The notes below the pieces were generated by a model. The model searched no databases. It worked only from the letters and a program-made list of their open reading frames with translations, and was not told where the DNA came from. The position numbers were made by a program, and so were the translations under genes. 64,000 bases of DNA from Tumebacillus sp. BK434 (lineage in GTDB: Bacteria > Bacillota > Bacilli > Tumebacillales > Tumebacillaceae), in the NCBI RefSeq assembly GCF_004340785.1, contig NZ_SLXS01000005.1:232318-296317 (forward strand), in the 5' to 3' direction. Position 1 is the stretch's first letter; the number at the start of each line of letters is the position of its first letter. Shown in pieces: positions 40,490 to 49,945 of the stretch.

Positions 40490-43289
40490 CCTGTTGCATC
40501 ATTTTGTAGATCAGCGCAGCCGCTTCGCCGCGGTCGGTCACCGCTTTCGGACGAAGGTAGCCGTCGGAGCCGATCATGATTCCGGCAGCCGATAAGGTGT
40601 TGACCTTATCAACAGCCCACGTCTCGATCTCCTTCGCGTCTTTGAAGGGGATCGGCGTGCCGCCAGTGGGTAGCTTTTGCTTGTATTTCAGCGCGTTGTA
40701 AATCATCACCGCGATCTGGTTGCGGTCGACGAACGCATCCGGAGCGAACGTCCCCGCGCCTGTGCCGCTGGCGAGGCCGGCATTGACGGCAGCACCGACT
40801 TTTTTCTCATACCAGGCGCCCGCCTTCACATCGCGAAACGGCGTGTTGGAGACCGCATCCGGGATGCCCAGCGCATTGACGATCAACGTTGCCGCCTGCG
40901 CCCGGGTCAGTTGGGCCGCCGGGGCAAAATGGTCTTTGTCCAGACCTTGGACGATCCCTTTGGTCGCCAGTGTTTCGATCATCGAACGCCCCCAGTGGTT
41001 GGCGATGTCCGGGAAGGTGACGACCGTCGGCACGGGCGGCTTGTCCTTGTAGGTGCGCGCCGCGTAGACCACTTGCAGGTCGTTCAAGTATACCGTGCCG
41101 TTCATTGCGCCCGTCTGGTTCTCCGCGATCAGGTCGAGGTAGTCGAGCTTGAGCGGGAACGTCGCGTTCGCCGGGAACTTCAAGGTGACGTACTTCCAGC
41201 CGCTCCAGTCGATGCGCACGCTATTCGCCGACTGGATCAGCGTGCCGTCTCCTTTCTCGAAGGAGCCGATCAGCTTCAGCCCGGAGTTATCGCCGTACAC
41301 CCACAGGCCCACTCCGACCGGATTGACGGCCGCGTTGTCCGTGTTCGCCGGGAGCGAGAGCGTGTTCGCCGGGTAGAAGACGAACTGCTTGAGCCCGGAA
41401 CCGGCAGCAAACCGGTAGTTGACCGCCGTCGAAGCGGTATACGGTGCCCGGAACTGCGCGGTGCTGGTGGTCAGCGTGCCGACATCGCCCCAGCGGTCGG
41501 TGCGCTTCCAGAGCGCTGCGTTGTCGAGCTTCTCGACCGTCTTTTGCACATAGCCGATGTAGACGCTGGCGCTGGCCGACTTCGTGCCGATCTTGGCGGT
41601 GACGGTGGTCATGCCGTTGCCCGAGGTCTGGGACGCTGTGAACGTGCCGTTGACGACGGTGCCGTACGTCGAGTTGGACGAGCTCCACGTGAGCAGCTCC
41701 GGTTTCAAGGTGATTGTCTCGCCTGCCACCGTCCCTTTGGCGGTAAAGGTGTAGGTCTCGCCGCCGCCGAGATCGATCACGTTCGGAGTCAGGGTCAGCC
41801 CATCAACGCTGCTGTAAACGGTGACCGGAATCTCCGTCTTCGCTGCCGGATTGGCTGTCGAGGCGGCGATGATCTTGCCGGTGCCGCCCGTCTTCCCGGC
41901 GAGGAAGAGGCCGTTTTGCGTGATGTTGCCGAGCGTAGACGGCTCGATGGAGAAGGTCACCGCTTCGCCTGGCAGCGGGTTGTAGAACTCATCGAGCACG
42001 GAGTATTTCTTCGTGAGCTGTTTCTGCTCGCCGATGAACACGTTCAGCGTTTCGCCCCAGTTGGTGACGTTGGCCGGCGCGCCCGGCTGCGAGGTGCTGT
42101 AGATGAACAGGCCGTTCGCCACGCGGCGCTCGCGGCCGTCCGACGGGACGTTGGTGACGGTGGCCTGCGTGTCGCCAGGCTGGCGCACCACCATCTCCGT
42201 CGACCCGCCGCCGTCGAGCAGCATGGCATTGGCGAGGCCGCGCGATTTCATATAGTTCGCCGTCTGCACATAGGTCAGGCCGATCGAAGCGGAAGACCGC
42301 CCGTCGACGACGAGTTGCAGCATGCGCTTGCCGTCTGCCGTCACGCCGACGCCGGTGATCGGGCCACGGTAAGAGGACGAATTGGGCAGCGGCTGATTGG
42401 GGTCGGCATAATACTGCCCGTCTTTGAGCAGGATCGGACCGCCGCCGATCGCGTATTTCAAGTTGGTGCTTGCCGGCGTCGTGCCGTACGCCAAGTTGAG
42501 CAGATCGCCTTTTTGCAGGTTGGCGGTGACGAAGCCGATCGGGCCGCTGCCTTGGGCGACCAGTTTCACATAGCCCTGCGGCGGCGCTTCGGTCACCGTC
42601 TTCATCGGGTCGATCGAAGTGACTTTGTAGCTGTAGTCCGGCTGCTTCTGCAAGGTGACGATCGTCGCATTCGAGACCATCTCCCAGTAGCCGAGCTCCG
42701 GCGTGAGCAGCACCATGTCGTTCGGATAGGTGACCGGGTGCCCGTTTAATGCTTTGATCCCATACGTTTTGCCATTGCTTGCCGTAACGGTGCCATTGAA
42801 AGCGTATTTGCCGATGATGACTTCATCGTTGAAGCCGATGCCGAGCACGGCCGTCTGGTTGGGGTGGTGCAGCAACTGCCCGTCTTGCACCGACATCCCC
42901 AGCGCCATGCCCGAAGATTCCGACTCGAAAAAATCGCCGTTGACGCCTGCGACCGCTCCCGTGCGGCGCGCCATGCCGGAGACCGTCTCGTTGGTCTGGT
43001 TCTCCAGCTTATCCCCTGACATCACCGTCTTCACTTCCACGTTCGGATCGGTCAGGTTCACCCATGTTTCGTGCAAGACGATCGGTCCGCTCTTCGTGTC
43101 GTAGTTGATCGTCTGGTATGTGACGCCTTTGGTCACGATGACCTGCTTGCTCTCCGTCTTGGACACGATCTCCGGCCAGGAGTAGATCTGATCGGCCGGC
43201 GCGGCAAACGCGCCGCTGGTCGTGCCGAAGATCATCGAGAGCCCGAGCAGCATCGCGTGCGCCTTCTTCAACCCTTGCTTGATCTTCAC
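40476..43289 (-). CDS. Secreted phosphodiester glycosidase (NAGPA/DUF2233) with three SLH domains
   Basis: This 937-residue surface protein has a signal peptide (LGLSMIFGTTSGAFAA). A NAGPA-type catalytic domain follows (GVNGDFFESESSGMALGM, MLLDGGGSTEMVV), then Ig-like beta domains and three C-terminal SLH repeats (FPDIANHWGRSMIETLATKG; FRDVKAGAWYEKKV; FKDAKEIETWAVDKVNTLSA). The SLH repeats bind pyruvylated wall polymer, so the enzyme is displayed on the wall. The domain cleaves phosphodiester-linked sugars such as wall or exopolysaccharide groups. It is monocistronic. Confidence 0.93.
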   Translation of the reverse strand: MKIKQGLKKAHAMLLGLSMIFGTTSGAFAAPADQIYSWPEIVSKTESKQVIVTKGVTYQTINYDTKSGPIVLHETWVNLTDPNVEVKTVMSGDKLENQTNETVSGMARRTGAVAGVNGDFFESESSGMALGMSVQDGQLLHHPNQTAVLGIGFNDEVIIGKYAFNGTVTASNGKTYGIKALNGHPVTYPNDMVLLTPELGYWEMVSNATIVTLQKQPDYSYKVTSIDPMKTVTEAPPQGYVKLVAQGSGPIGFVTANLQKGDLLNLAYGTTPASTNLKYAIGGGPILLKDGQYYADPNQPLPNSSSYRGPITGVGVTADGKRMLQLVVDGRSSASIGLTYVQTANYMKSRGLANAMLLDGGGSTEMVVRQPGDTQATVTNVPSDGRERRVANGLFIYSTSQPGAPANVTNWGETLNVFIGEQKQLTKKYSVLDEFYNPLPGEAVTFSIEPSTLGNITQNGLFLAGKTGGTGKIIAASTANPAAKTEIPVTVYSSVDGLTLTPNVIDLGGGETYTFTAKGTVAGETITLKPELLTWSSSNSTYGTVVNGTFTASQTSGNGMTTVTAKIGTKSASASVYIGYVQKTVEKLDNAALWKRTDRWGDVGTLTTSTAQFRAPYTASTAVNYRFAAGSGLKQFVFYPANTLSLPANTDNAAVNPVGVGLWVYGDNSGLKLIGSFEKGDGTLIQSANSVRIDWSGWKYVTLKFPANATFPLKLDYLDLIAENQTGAMNGTVYLNDLQVVYAARTYKDKPPVPTVVTFPDIANHWGRSMIETLATKGIVQGLDKDHFAPAAQLTRAQAATLIVNALGIPDAVSNTPFRDVKAGAWYEKKVGAAVNAGLASGTGAGTFAPDAFVDRNQIAVMIYNALKYKQKLPTGGTPIPFKDAKEIETWAVDKVNTLSAAGIMIGSDGYLRPKAVTDRGEAAALIYKMMQQAGLL

Positions 43290-43370
43290 CGCATTCCCTC
43301 TCCTATCAACCTATTAACAATGGTTACAGGATACTAGATTCTGGGTTTGAAGACCATAGGAAGATAGCCT

Positions 43371-43410
43371 TAAAAAGGAAGGAGCATGCCCGATGCTCAG
43401 GCATGCTCCT
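43371..43410 (-). terminator. Terminator of the M48 peptidase gene
   Basis: The stem GGAGCATGCC/GGCATGCTCC is followed by a T-rich run on the minus strand. Confidence 0.88.
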
Positions 43411-43420
43411 CATTCTTCCT

Positions 43421-44707
43421 TCATTTCGTACCGCTCACATTTTGCTCCTTGCCCATCTGTTCGAGGTCGCGAATGCGCTCGGAGAGCGTCGGATGCGAGT
43501 AGAGCAGGATCTTCACCAGCGGTGACGGGTTGGGATCGGACAGCGACAGGCGGGATAGCTTCTGGAATGAGGTGATGCCGGCCGTTACATCGCCGTCCGT
43601 GATCTCTACCGCATAGCGGTCCGAGACCTGTTCATGCACACGCTGCATGTAGTTCTCCGCCGGAGAGACGAGGAACCCGAGCAGGCTCAGCACCAGAAGC
43701 GCCACCGGCAAGGCTGCCAAGTCCTGTTCGCCTTTCAAGCTCCAGACGCCGCCCATAAAGCGCACGATGCGCGGGTAGAGCACCGCGGTCAGGTAGAACA
43801 AGGCGAGCATCACGACCAACGACCCGGCCAGCCCCCACAGCATGTGGTGCTTGACGTAGTGGCCCATCTCATGGCCCATGATGAAGAGGATCTCCTCCTC
43901 ACTGAGCTTGTTCAGCGTCGTATCCCACAGCACGATCCGCGCGCTGGGCCCGATGCCGTTGACATAGGCGTTCAAGGCGTTCGTCTTCTTCGACATGTCC
44001 ACTTCATAGACGTTCTCGCTCGGGATGTTCGCTTTGTGTGCGAGATCGATGATTTTTGCTTTCAGCTCCTGATCCTGCAGCGGTTTGAACTCGTTATACA
44101 GCGGGTCGATGAAGACCGGCTGGATGACGATCAAGAACAGCAGCAAGGGCACGGTCGCCGTCCACAGCCACAGCCACCAGCGCTTGGGGCTCTTTTTGAT
44201 GATCAAAAAGGCGATCCAGATCACCGGCACGGTCATCAGCGTGGAAAGGCCAAAATCGAGAAACAGCTCGGAAAACCAAGCGGACGGCGTCATGTTCGAG
44301 ACTCCGTAGTTGACATCGATCATGTGCCGGTACCAGGCAAGAGGCAGTTCGAGCAAGGTCGTGACCAGTTGGAACAGCACGGTGTAGACGGTCACCTGAC
44401 CGAACGATGATCGTTTGAACAGCTTGACTGCCGTATCCCGGAAGCGGCCGGAGAGACCTGCCGCCAGCACGAACAGGAGCACCACCCAGTCGAAGCCGAG
44501 GTCTGCAAAATAAAGCGCTTCTTTGATCCGCGAAAAGTCGGTTGTCCGCTTGTACTCCGCTTCCGACATGAACGACAGCGGGTGCGCCGCTTCGCCGCGA
44601 ACCACCTCGGTGACCACGCTTGTGTCGTTGTAGACGTAGAAAGCGGTCCACAGACTGGCGAGCAAAATTAAAAAACAGAGCGGGAGCGTCAAGTAAGCGC
44701 GTCTCAT
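43421..44707 (-). CDS. M48 (Ste24/CAAX-type) membrane metalloprotease
   Basis: The ATG at 44707 has AAGGGGGG seven bases upstream, giving 428 residues. It has the Ste24 architecture: several membrane helices before the zinc site FIMGHEMGHYVKHH (HExxH), two more helices, then the third ligand region VHEQVSDRYAVEITDG. It cleaves membrane-associated or prenylated-like proteins; in bacteria such enzymes serve envelope quality control. The gene is divergent from a thioesterase gene. Confidence 0.92.
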   Translation of the reverse strand: MRRAYLTLPLCFLILLASLWTAFYVYNDTSVVTEVVRGEAAHPLSFMSEAEYKRTTDFSRIKEALYFADLGFDWVVLLFVLAAGLSGRFRDTAVKLFKRSSFGQVTVYTVLFQLVTTLLELPLAWYRHMIDVNYGVSNMTPSAWFSELFLDFGLSTLMTVPVIWIAFLIIKKSPKRWWLWLWTATVPLLLFLIVIQPVFIDPLYNEFKPLQDQELKAKIIDLAHKANIPSENVYEVDMSKKTNALNAYVNGIGPSARIVLWDTTLNKLSEEEILFIMGHEMGHYVKHHMLWGLAGSLVVMLALFYLTAVLYPRIVRFMGGVWSLKGEQDLAALPVALLVLSLLGFLVSPAENYMQRVHEQVSDRYAVEITDGDVTAGITSFQKLSRLSLSDPNPSPLVKILLYSHPTLSERIRDLEQMGKEQNVSGTK

Positions 44708-44792
44708 CGTCTCTCCCCCCTTTCGTTCTTCTTGTCCACACTCCATCCTATGGCGGTTCATGGTAGGATAGAAGCAAAGGAGGCGCACGCGA

Positions 44793-45185
44793 ATGAAAGT
44801 TTCTTTAGACATTGTGGTTCGTTCGACCGAAATTGATGTAAACGGACATGTGAACAACGCCAAATATCTGGAGTACCTCGAATGGGGCCGTGAAGAGTGG
44901 TACGAGCAGGCCGGCCTGCATTACGATGTATTCACGGAGCTCGGCGTGCAGACGGTGACGGTGAACATCAACATCAACTACCGTCAAGAGTGTAAGCAAG
45001 GCGACCGCTTAACGATCACCACGACGCCGGAACGGATGGGCAACTCGTCGTATTCGCTGAAGCAGGAGATCCACAACCAGCGCGGTGAACGGGTCGCCGA
45101 TGCGGTCGTCACGTCGGTTGCGATGGACATCGCGAGCCGCAAAGGGCGCCCGGTGCCCGAGGCGCTGCGCAAGCTGTTTGCATAG
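44793..45185 (+). CDS. Acyl-CoA thioesterase, 4HBT hotdog family
   Basis: This 130-residue hotdog enzyme begins RSTEIDVNGHVNNAKYLEYL (catalytic Asp and the HVNN segment) and continues with VTVNININYRQECKQGD. It hydrolyses acyl-CoA or related thioesters. AAAGGAGG lies ten bases before the ATG. A hairpin after the gene overlaps the ribosome site of the next gene. Confidence 0.9.
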   Translation: MKVSLDIVVRSTEIDVNGHVNNAKYLEYLEWGREEWYEQAGLHYDVFTELGVQTVTVNININYRQECKQGDRLTITTTPERMGNSSYSLKQEIHNQRGERVADAVVTSVAMDIASRKGRPVPEALRKLFA

Positions 45186-45213
45186 TTTTTCTGATTTTCC
45201 CTACAGGTGTCAC

Positions 45214-45265
45214 AAAATCCCCCTCTGCGGTGTCTTCCCTGTGAAGATGCCGGAGGGGGATTTTT
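45214..45265 (+). terminator. Hairpin terminator that also masks the ABC gene SD
   Basis: Perfect 12-bp arms AAAATCCCCCTC/GAGGGGGATTTT with a 27-nt loop are followed by T. The right arm contains the SD GGAGGGGG of the ABC ATPase gene, so folding would hide it in readthrough transcripts. Confidence 0.75.
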
Positions 45266-45266
45266 G

Positions 45267-46214
45267 ATGCAGCCATTGCTGGAAATCAAACAATTGAGCA
45301 AATCATACGGCGGCAAGGCCGTCGTGCAAAACTTGGACATGACGATTTATCCCGGTGACATCTATGGGTTCCTGGGCCCGAACGGTGCCGGAAAAACGAC
45401 GACGATTCGCATGATACTGGGCCTGATCCAGAAGAGCGGCGGCGAGATTCTGTTCGCCGGGCAGAAGATGGAACTGCTCGACGACCCGTTCGCCCAGATC
45501 GGCTGCCTCGTCGAAGCGCCGGGGCTGTACCCGAACTTGACCGGACGCCAGAACCTGGTGCTGTTCCAAAAACTGCGCAAACAGCGGAACAACGCGCGCA
45601 TTGAAGAGCTGCTGGAGATGGTCGACCTCCAACACGCCGCCGACCAGAAGGTCAAATCGTATTCTTTGGGCATGAAACAGCGGCTGGCGATCGCCATCGC
45701 CCTCTTGCCCAATCCGCGCCTGCTCGTGCTCGACGAGCCGACCAACGGACTCGACCCGGCCGGCATCCGCGAGATGCGCGCCTTTTTGAAAAAGCTGGCC
45801 GGGCACGGCATGACGATTCTCATCTCGTCCCACCTGCTCGACGAGATCGAAAAGGTGGCGACCCGCCTGTGCATCATCCACGGCGGCAAACAGGTGCTGG
45901 AAGCGCCGCTCGACCGCCTGCTGCAGGCGCACAACGACTTGGAGATCGCGTCGGCCGAGCCGCAGGCGGTATTTTCCTTCGTCACGAACTGGCTGAAAGC
46001 ACGCGGACATGAGTCGGCGACGCGCCTCACCGACGGGAAGGTGTTGATCGAAGGTTTCCCCGACGATTCGGCCGCCTTGAACGCGGCGATGGTGCAAAGC
46101 GGGCTGCCGATCTCGGAGCTGCGCGTGCAGCGCTCGCGTCTGGAAGACATGTTTATGACGATCACCGAAGGAGGGCATGCGCATGTGGGCCGTGTGGCAG
46201 GCAGAAGCGTATAA
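45267..46214 (+). CDS. ABC transporter ATP-binding protein (ABC-2 type, drug/bacitracin class)
   Basis: The ATG at 45267, seven bases after GGAGGGGG, gives 315 residues. Walker A is GPNGAGKTTT, the signature SYSLGMKQRL, and Walker B LLVLDEPTNGLDP followed by the His switch ISSHLL. The C-terminal 90 residues form the accessory domain of BcrA-like ATPases. It overlaps the permease gene by 32 nt. Substrate may be a peptide antibiotic, lipid or wall precursor. Confidence 0.93.
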   Translation: MQPLLEIKQLSKSYGGKAVVQNLDMTIYPGDIYGFLGPNGAGKTTTIRMILGLIQKSGGEILFAGQKMELLDDPFAQIGCLVEAPGLYPNLTGRQNLVLFQKLRKQRNNARIEELLEMVDLQHAADQKVKSYSLGMKQRLAIAIALLPNPRLLVLDEPTNGLDPAGIREMRAFLKKLAGHGMTILISSHLLDEIEKVATRLCIIHGGKQVLEAPLDRLLQAHNDLEIASAEPQAVFSFVTNWLKARGHESATRLTDGKVLIEGFPDDSAALNAAMVQSGLPISELRVQRSRLEDMFMTITEGGHAHVGRVAGRSV

Positions 46215-46929
46215 GTATTTCAAGACCAAACTCTGGTGGGGCACGATGCTGCTGCTGGCCGTCCCGCCCCTGTTGAATCTCATGATGTGGATCGAATTTA
46301 TGAACCGCGATCCGAAATTCGAGCTGACATTCGCCCAAGCCGGTCAGGAAAATGTGTTTCTGATCGCGATTCTCTTCGGGCCGCTGGTGATCTGTCTGCT
46401 CAGCACGCTGTCGATCACATCGGAAACGCAAAACGGGACGCTGCGCTATGTCTTGACCTCGCAGATCAAACGCTGGCAGCTGATCTTCGGCAAAGCGCTG
46501 TGGGTGCTGACGTGGAACTCGCTGTTGCTGCTCTTCGCCTTCTTGCTCAACCTCGGATTCGCCGCCCTGCTTGGCGCGAGCGGTACGATTCCCTTCACCG
46601 ACACGCTGCTGTCGTGGCTGGTGCTGTCGGCGTCCTTGGCGGCGATGATCCCGGTCTATCTGCTGATGTCGCTGCTCATCCCGAACTTTTTTGTCCCGGT
46701 CGGCTTCGCGCTGGTCGGCACGTTTCTCGGACTGATCCTGTCTTCTTCGAAATACGTGGCGGTCTATCCGTTTACATCCCCGGCTGTCTTCCTGATGCTT
46801 TTGCAAGGTCGGCCGATGGAGGAAGCGGTCGGCACGCTGCCGCTCTGGATCGGCCTGGTCTGCGCGCTCGGGCTCGGCGGGATGGCGCTGGCGGCGGTGC
46901 TGTTCCAGCGTAAAGACGTGGCGCATTGA
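46183..46929 (+). CDS. ABC-2 type permease
   Basis: The ATG at 46183 has GAAGGAGGG seven bases upstream, giving 248 residues with six membrane helices (for example VFLIAILFGPLVICLLSTLS, IPVYLLMSLLIPNFFVPVGF). The first residues (WAVWQAEAYKYFKTKLWW) are the usual amphipathic start. It pairs with the preceding ATPase to form a two-gene exporter. Confidence 0.9.
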   Translation: MWAVWQAEAYKYFKTKLWWGTMLLLAVPPLLNLMMWIEFMNRDPKFELTFAQAGQENVFLIAILFGPLVICLLSTLSITSETQNGTLRYVLTSQIKRWQLIFGKALWVLTWNSLLLLFAFLLNLGFAALLGASGTIPFTDTLLSWLVLSASLAAMIPVYLLMSLLIPNFFVPVGFALVGTFLGLILSSSKYVAVYPFTSPAVFLMLLQGRPMEEAVGTLPLWIGLVCALGLGGMALAAVLFQRKDVAH

Positions 46930-46963
46930 ACATACTACCTTCATCTGGAAGGGAGGGTTCTGC

Positions 46964-47488
46964 ATGCGCCGCATCCTTTTGGGACTCGCCGCTCTGCTGC
47001 TGGCGTCTGCCCCGTCTGCTCTGGCTGCAGGCGATGTGCAGCCGCTGGCTGACGGTATGTATGCCTTTCACGGCGTGGAGACGAAGCACGGGCCGCAATG
47101 CGTGGAGTATGCGGAACGCTACTATGTGACGCGCTATCCCGGCACGTTTCCTTTCCACAACTCCGGACCGGGCGCCTTTGACATCTGGGAAGGCATCGCC
47201 GACGGGAAAGACGTCGGCGGCTGGGCCAGTCTGCGCCGGCATTTTGCCGCCTATGAAAACGGCACGGCCTGCCCGCAACCGGAAGACATGCTGCTCTATG
47301 ACCGCACGCGCGGCTCCGGCTATGGGCATGTCGCGATCATTGCCGAAGTGAATCCGGCATCCGTCGTGGTCCTCGAGCAGAACTACGGACACGATACGAG
47401 ACGGGTGCTCCCACTGTTCGGTCACCGCATTCTCGACCGCGGTGTGAGAGGCGTCGTGCGATTGAAATCGAACGACGCTGCGATGTAA
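46964..47488 (+). CDS. Secreted CHAP-domain protein
   Basis: The 174-residue product has a signal peptide ending near ALAAG and a CHAP-type cysteine peptidase domain. The catalytic Cys is in KHGPQCVEYAERYY, the His in GYGHVAIIAEV and the polar partner in VLEQNYGH. CHAP enzymes cut peptidoglycan stem peptides or glutathionylspermidine-like amides. It has no wall-binding domain. It follows the ABC exporter by 34 nt and may be cotranscribed. Confidence 0.85.
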   Translation: MRRILLGLAALLLASAPSALAAGDVQPLADGMYAFHGVETKHGPQCVEYAERYYVTRYPGTFPFHNSGPGAFDIWEGIADGKDVGGWASLRRHFAAYENGTACPQPEDMLLYDRTRGSGYGHVAIIAEVNPASVVVLEQNYGHDTRRVLPLFGHRILDRGVRGVVRLKSNDAAM

Positions 47489-47526
47489 AAAGGAATGCTG
47501 GCCGCCATGGTTCAGCATTCCTTTTT
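47487..47526. terminator. Bidirectional terminator
   Basis: Fourteen-bp arms AAAAAGGAATGCTG/CAGCATTCCTTTTT lie between convergent genes and overlap both stop regions. Confidence 0.9.
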
Positions 47527-48465
47527 GAGTTCGTGATACGCTCTGCGCATCCAGCCGACCTTGCGCGGCAGAATCTGTTCGATCTCCGCCCCGGAAAGAT
47601 GCCCGTTGCGGTATTTCCACAGCTCAAAGCCCAGCATCATCAACGTGTTGTCGAACATGCAGGCGGTGAACGCCCGGTCAAAATCGGGCGTCACCGCCCA
47701 GCCCCGTTTTGCCAGCTCGCGGCGAAAAACGGTCAGGGCCAGGGCGTGCAAGCTGTCCTCCGGCACATCCTGCAGCAAGATCGACAAGTCCCGCTGCGGC
47801 ACGGCGAGCGATGCGTACTCCCAGTCGATCAGGCGGATCTGTCCCCCGTCGAGCAGGATGTTCTCCATATGCGGGTCACCGTGCGTGAACGTTTGCTGAC
47901 CCCCGACATATTGCGGATAGCGCGGGTAGAAAAACGCCTCCATCTCGCGCAGCTCCGCGAGCAGCCGGTCGTCCACTCCGGGCAAGCGTCCCACTTGTTC
48001 CTGGAGCTCCCGGAAGGCATCCTGCGCAAATTCGACCGAGGAGTGGAACGGATAGGAGGACACGATGCCGGCCTGCTCCCACTCGGCGCTTGGCCCGGCC
48101 AGTGAGACGTGCAGGTCGGCGAGCAGCGTGACCACCCGCTCCAGCAGTTCGCGCTTGGCAGCCGGGCTGCCGTTTTGAAAAAGGGGCTTGAGCGCCGTCC
48201 CCGCCTCTTCGATCAGAATGCCCTCCCCCGGCACGATGCCGTACAGCTGCGGCACCCCGTGCGGCAACAGCGGCACCACACGCTCATAAAATGGCAGTTC
48301 GCCGTCGCGTCCGGGCGCAAACTGCTTGTACACCGCCCGCACCAGACCCCCCCGTTCATCGCGCAGGCGCAGTCGGTACAAAACGCCGGTATACCCGCCG
48401 GTCACCTGCTGCTTGGCGAGCAGTTCCCAGCCTTGTTCATTGATCCATGCTTGCAGCCGATCCAT
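47512..48465 (-). CDS. Aminoglycoside phosphotransferase-family kinase
   Basis: This 317-residue protein has the APH/choline kinase core: YGIVPGEGILIEEAG, the catalytic loop FTHGDPHMENILLDGG, and the metal-binding RLIDWEYASLAVPQRD. Most chromosomal members act on small hydroxyl compounds rather than antibiotics, so resistance is not implied. It is monocistronic. Confidence 0.9.
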   Translation of the reverse strand: MDRLQAWINEQGWELLAKQQVTGGYTGVLYRLRLRDERGGLVRAVYKQFAPGRDGELPFYERVVPLLPHGVPQLYGIVPGEGILIEEAGTALKPLFQNGSPAAKRELLERVVTLLADLHVSLAGPSAEWEQAGIVSSYPFHSSVEFAQDAFRELQEQVGRLPGVDDRLLAELREMEAFFYPRYPQYVGGQQTFTHGDPHMENILLDGGQIRLIDWEYASLAVPQRDLSILLQDVPEDSLHALALTVFRRELAKRGWAVTPDFDRAFTACMFDNTLMMLGFELWKYRNGHLSGAEIEQILPRKVGWMRRAYHELKKEC

Positions 48466-48484
48466 CGCACACCTCTTCTATCGT

Positions 48485-48514
48485 CAAAAAGGCTGCCAAG
48501 GGGCAGCCTTTTGC
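48485..48514 (-). terminator. Terminator downstream of the small HTH gene
   Basis: The stem AAGGCTGCC/GGCAGCCTT is followed by TTTTT on the minus strand. Confidence 0.85.
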
Positions 48515-48527
48515 ATTCAGGATTCGA

Positions 48528-48743
48528 TTATTGGTAATGGCGGTGTCCTTCGTCCGCTTGTTCAACCCGCTCCGCCCAGTTGAGAAAGTCTTTGCCGTTG
48601 ACCATCTCGGTGTCATCCGTGTAGTGAGAATCCAGCTTGCCGCGATGCACCAGTTCCTGTACGTCAGCGACGGTGATACCTGCACGGTCTGCCAGTTCAA
48701 ACAGCGTATACTGCTTGTCGCGTTGAATGCCTTTTGTCTCCAT
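48528..48743 (-). CDS. Small MerR-like helix-turn-helix protein
   Basis: This 71-residue protein contains LFELADRAGITVADVQELV, a MerR/excisionase-like helix-turn-helix, then KDFLNWAERVEQ. There is no effector domain. The target is unknown. It lies between the APH-like and PfkB-like genes on the same strand. Confidence 0.7.
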   Translation of the reverse strand: METKGIQRDKQYTLFELADRAGITVADVQELVHRGKLDSHYTDDTEMVNGKDFLNWAERVEQADEGHRHYQ

Positions 48744-48824
48744 CGGCCGTTCTCCTTTGCAAGAGAGTCTGACTCGGGTGTGTCCCCTTATAACATACCG
48801 AGCGGAGAACGGAAATATGCGAAA

Positions 48825-49778
48825 CTACTTCAGCACGACATCTCCTTGGAAGAGCGGATGGTTCTGCACATGCCGCGAGATCTGCGGGTCGACCGCTTCT
48901 TTCGACGCGATCGTCCAAGACGCGAGGTGCGTGCCGCATTCGACAGCCTGCTGCAGCAAGTGACCGTGCGCCAGCCCGAAGACGGTGCCTGCAAAAAACG
49001 AGTCGCCGGCACCGGTGGTGTCGATCACCGTGGTCGGGACGACCGGCACATATCCAAATTCATCGGTCAGGCGATTGTAGAAGACGCAGCCTTCCGCCCC
49101 CATCGTGATCACCGACGTCTTCAAGCCGCCTGCGGTCAGATCGCGTGCGGCCAGCTTCGCCTCTTCAATCGAGGTGATCGAGATGCCGTAGACCTCTTCG
49201 ACCTCCTGCTGGTTGCAGATGAACATCGCCATGTCGTTGATCAGCGAGCGTTTGCCCATCAGCACGTCGAGATTGCCGACGATGCCGTAGACCGGCACGT
49301 CATATTGTTTCGCCCACGCGAAGATCGCCTGCACGACCAAGTCATGCAGGTCGAGCTCGACGACCACCGCGTCGGAGTTCTTCACGATCTCTTCGCCTTG
49401 GCGCAGGAGCAGGTCTTCCAGCTTGGACAGGTCCGGCTTCTCCGAGACGGATGCGACCAACGAGCCGGTGCCGTCGAGGATCGCCAGCCATTGCCCCATG
49501 CCGTTGTCCGTTTTCACCATACGCGACGTCTTGATGCCGATGCTCTCCAGTCGCGCCGCCACGTCCGCTCCCTGTGCGGTGTTGGAAACCGAGGAGATAA
49601 ACTCCACACTGCCGCCTGCACGGCCGATCGCTTCCGCCACGTTGCGCCCGACGCCGCCGTGTGCAAATTCAACATGACCGACGTTTTTTGTATCAGAATT
49701 GACCTTGCCGTTCGCATAACCCTTAATGTCTACGAATACGGTGCCGATCACAGTAATCGCCAAGGTAAAGTCCCCCAC
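48825..49778 (-). CDS. PfkB-family carbohydrate/nucleoside kinase
   Basis: The product is 317 residues. The ribokinase fold is clear: VIGTVFVDIKGY, HGGVGRNVAEAIGRAGG, and the catalytic anion hole VIDTTGAGDSFFAGTVFG. The substrate is not certain; pseudouridine or sugar kinases both fit the length and N-terminus. A TATAAT box lies about 50 nt upstream of the start. Confidence 0.9.
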   Translation of the reverse strand: MGDFTLAITVIGTVFVDIKGYANGKVNSDTKNVGHVEFAHGGVGRNVAEAIGRAGGSVEFISSVSNTAQGADVAARLESIGIKTSRMVKTDNGMGQWLAILDGTGSLVASVSEKPDLSKLEDLLLRQGEEIVKNSDAVVVELDLHDLVVQAIFAWAKQYDVPVYGIVGNLDVLMGKRSLINDMAMFICNQQEVEEVYGISITSIEEAKLAARDLTAGGLKTSVITMGAEGCVFYNRLTDEFGYVPVVPTTVIDTTGAGDSFFAGTVFGLAHGHLLQQAVECGTHLASWTIASKEAVDPQISRHVQNHPLFQGDVVLK

Positions 49779-49892
49779 TTTTAGCTAAAAATTAGAAGTT
49801 TCAAATTGGATAGTTGTGATTCTATTATACTGAACTCCTTCACAAAACCCTACTCATTTTTGCACATTACAAAAAAGAGGTAAAGAATCAGT

Positions 49893-49928
49893 AAAAAAGA
49901 CCTCTCCCGCAGGTGCGGAAGAGGTCTT
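49893..49928 (-). terminator. Terminator of the immune-inhibitor-A-like gene
   Basis: The stem AAGACCTCT/AGAGGTCTT is followed by TTTTTTAC on the minus strand. Confidence 0.88.
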
Positions 49929-49945
49929 GGCCGGTGTCACCGTAC

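Noticed and set aside
40677..42749. 690-codon open frame on the plus strand
   Set aside because: It is antisense to the 937-aa SLH protein, which has a signal peptide, catalytic motifs and SLH repeats. The antisense frame is an Arg/Asp/Val-rich product of high GC.
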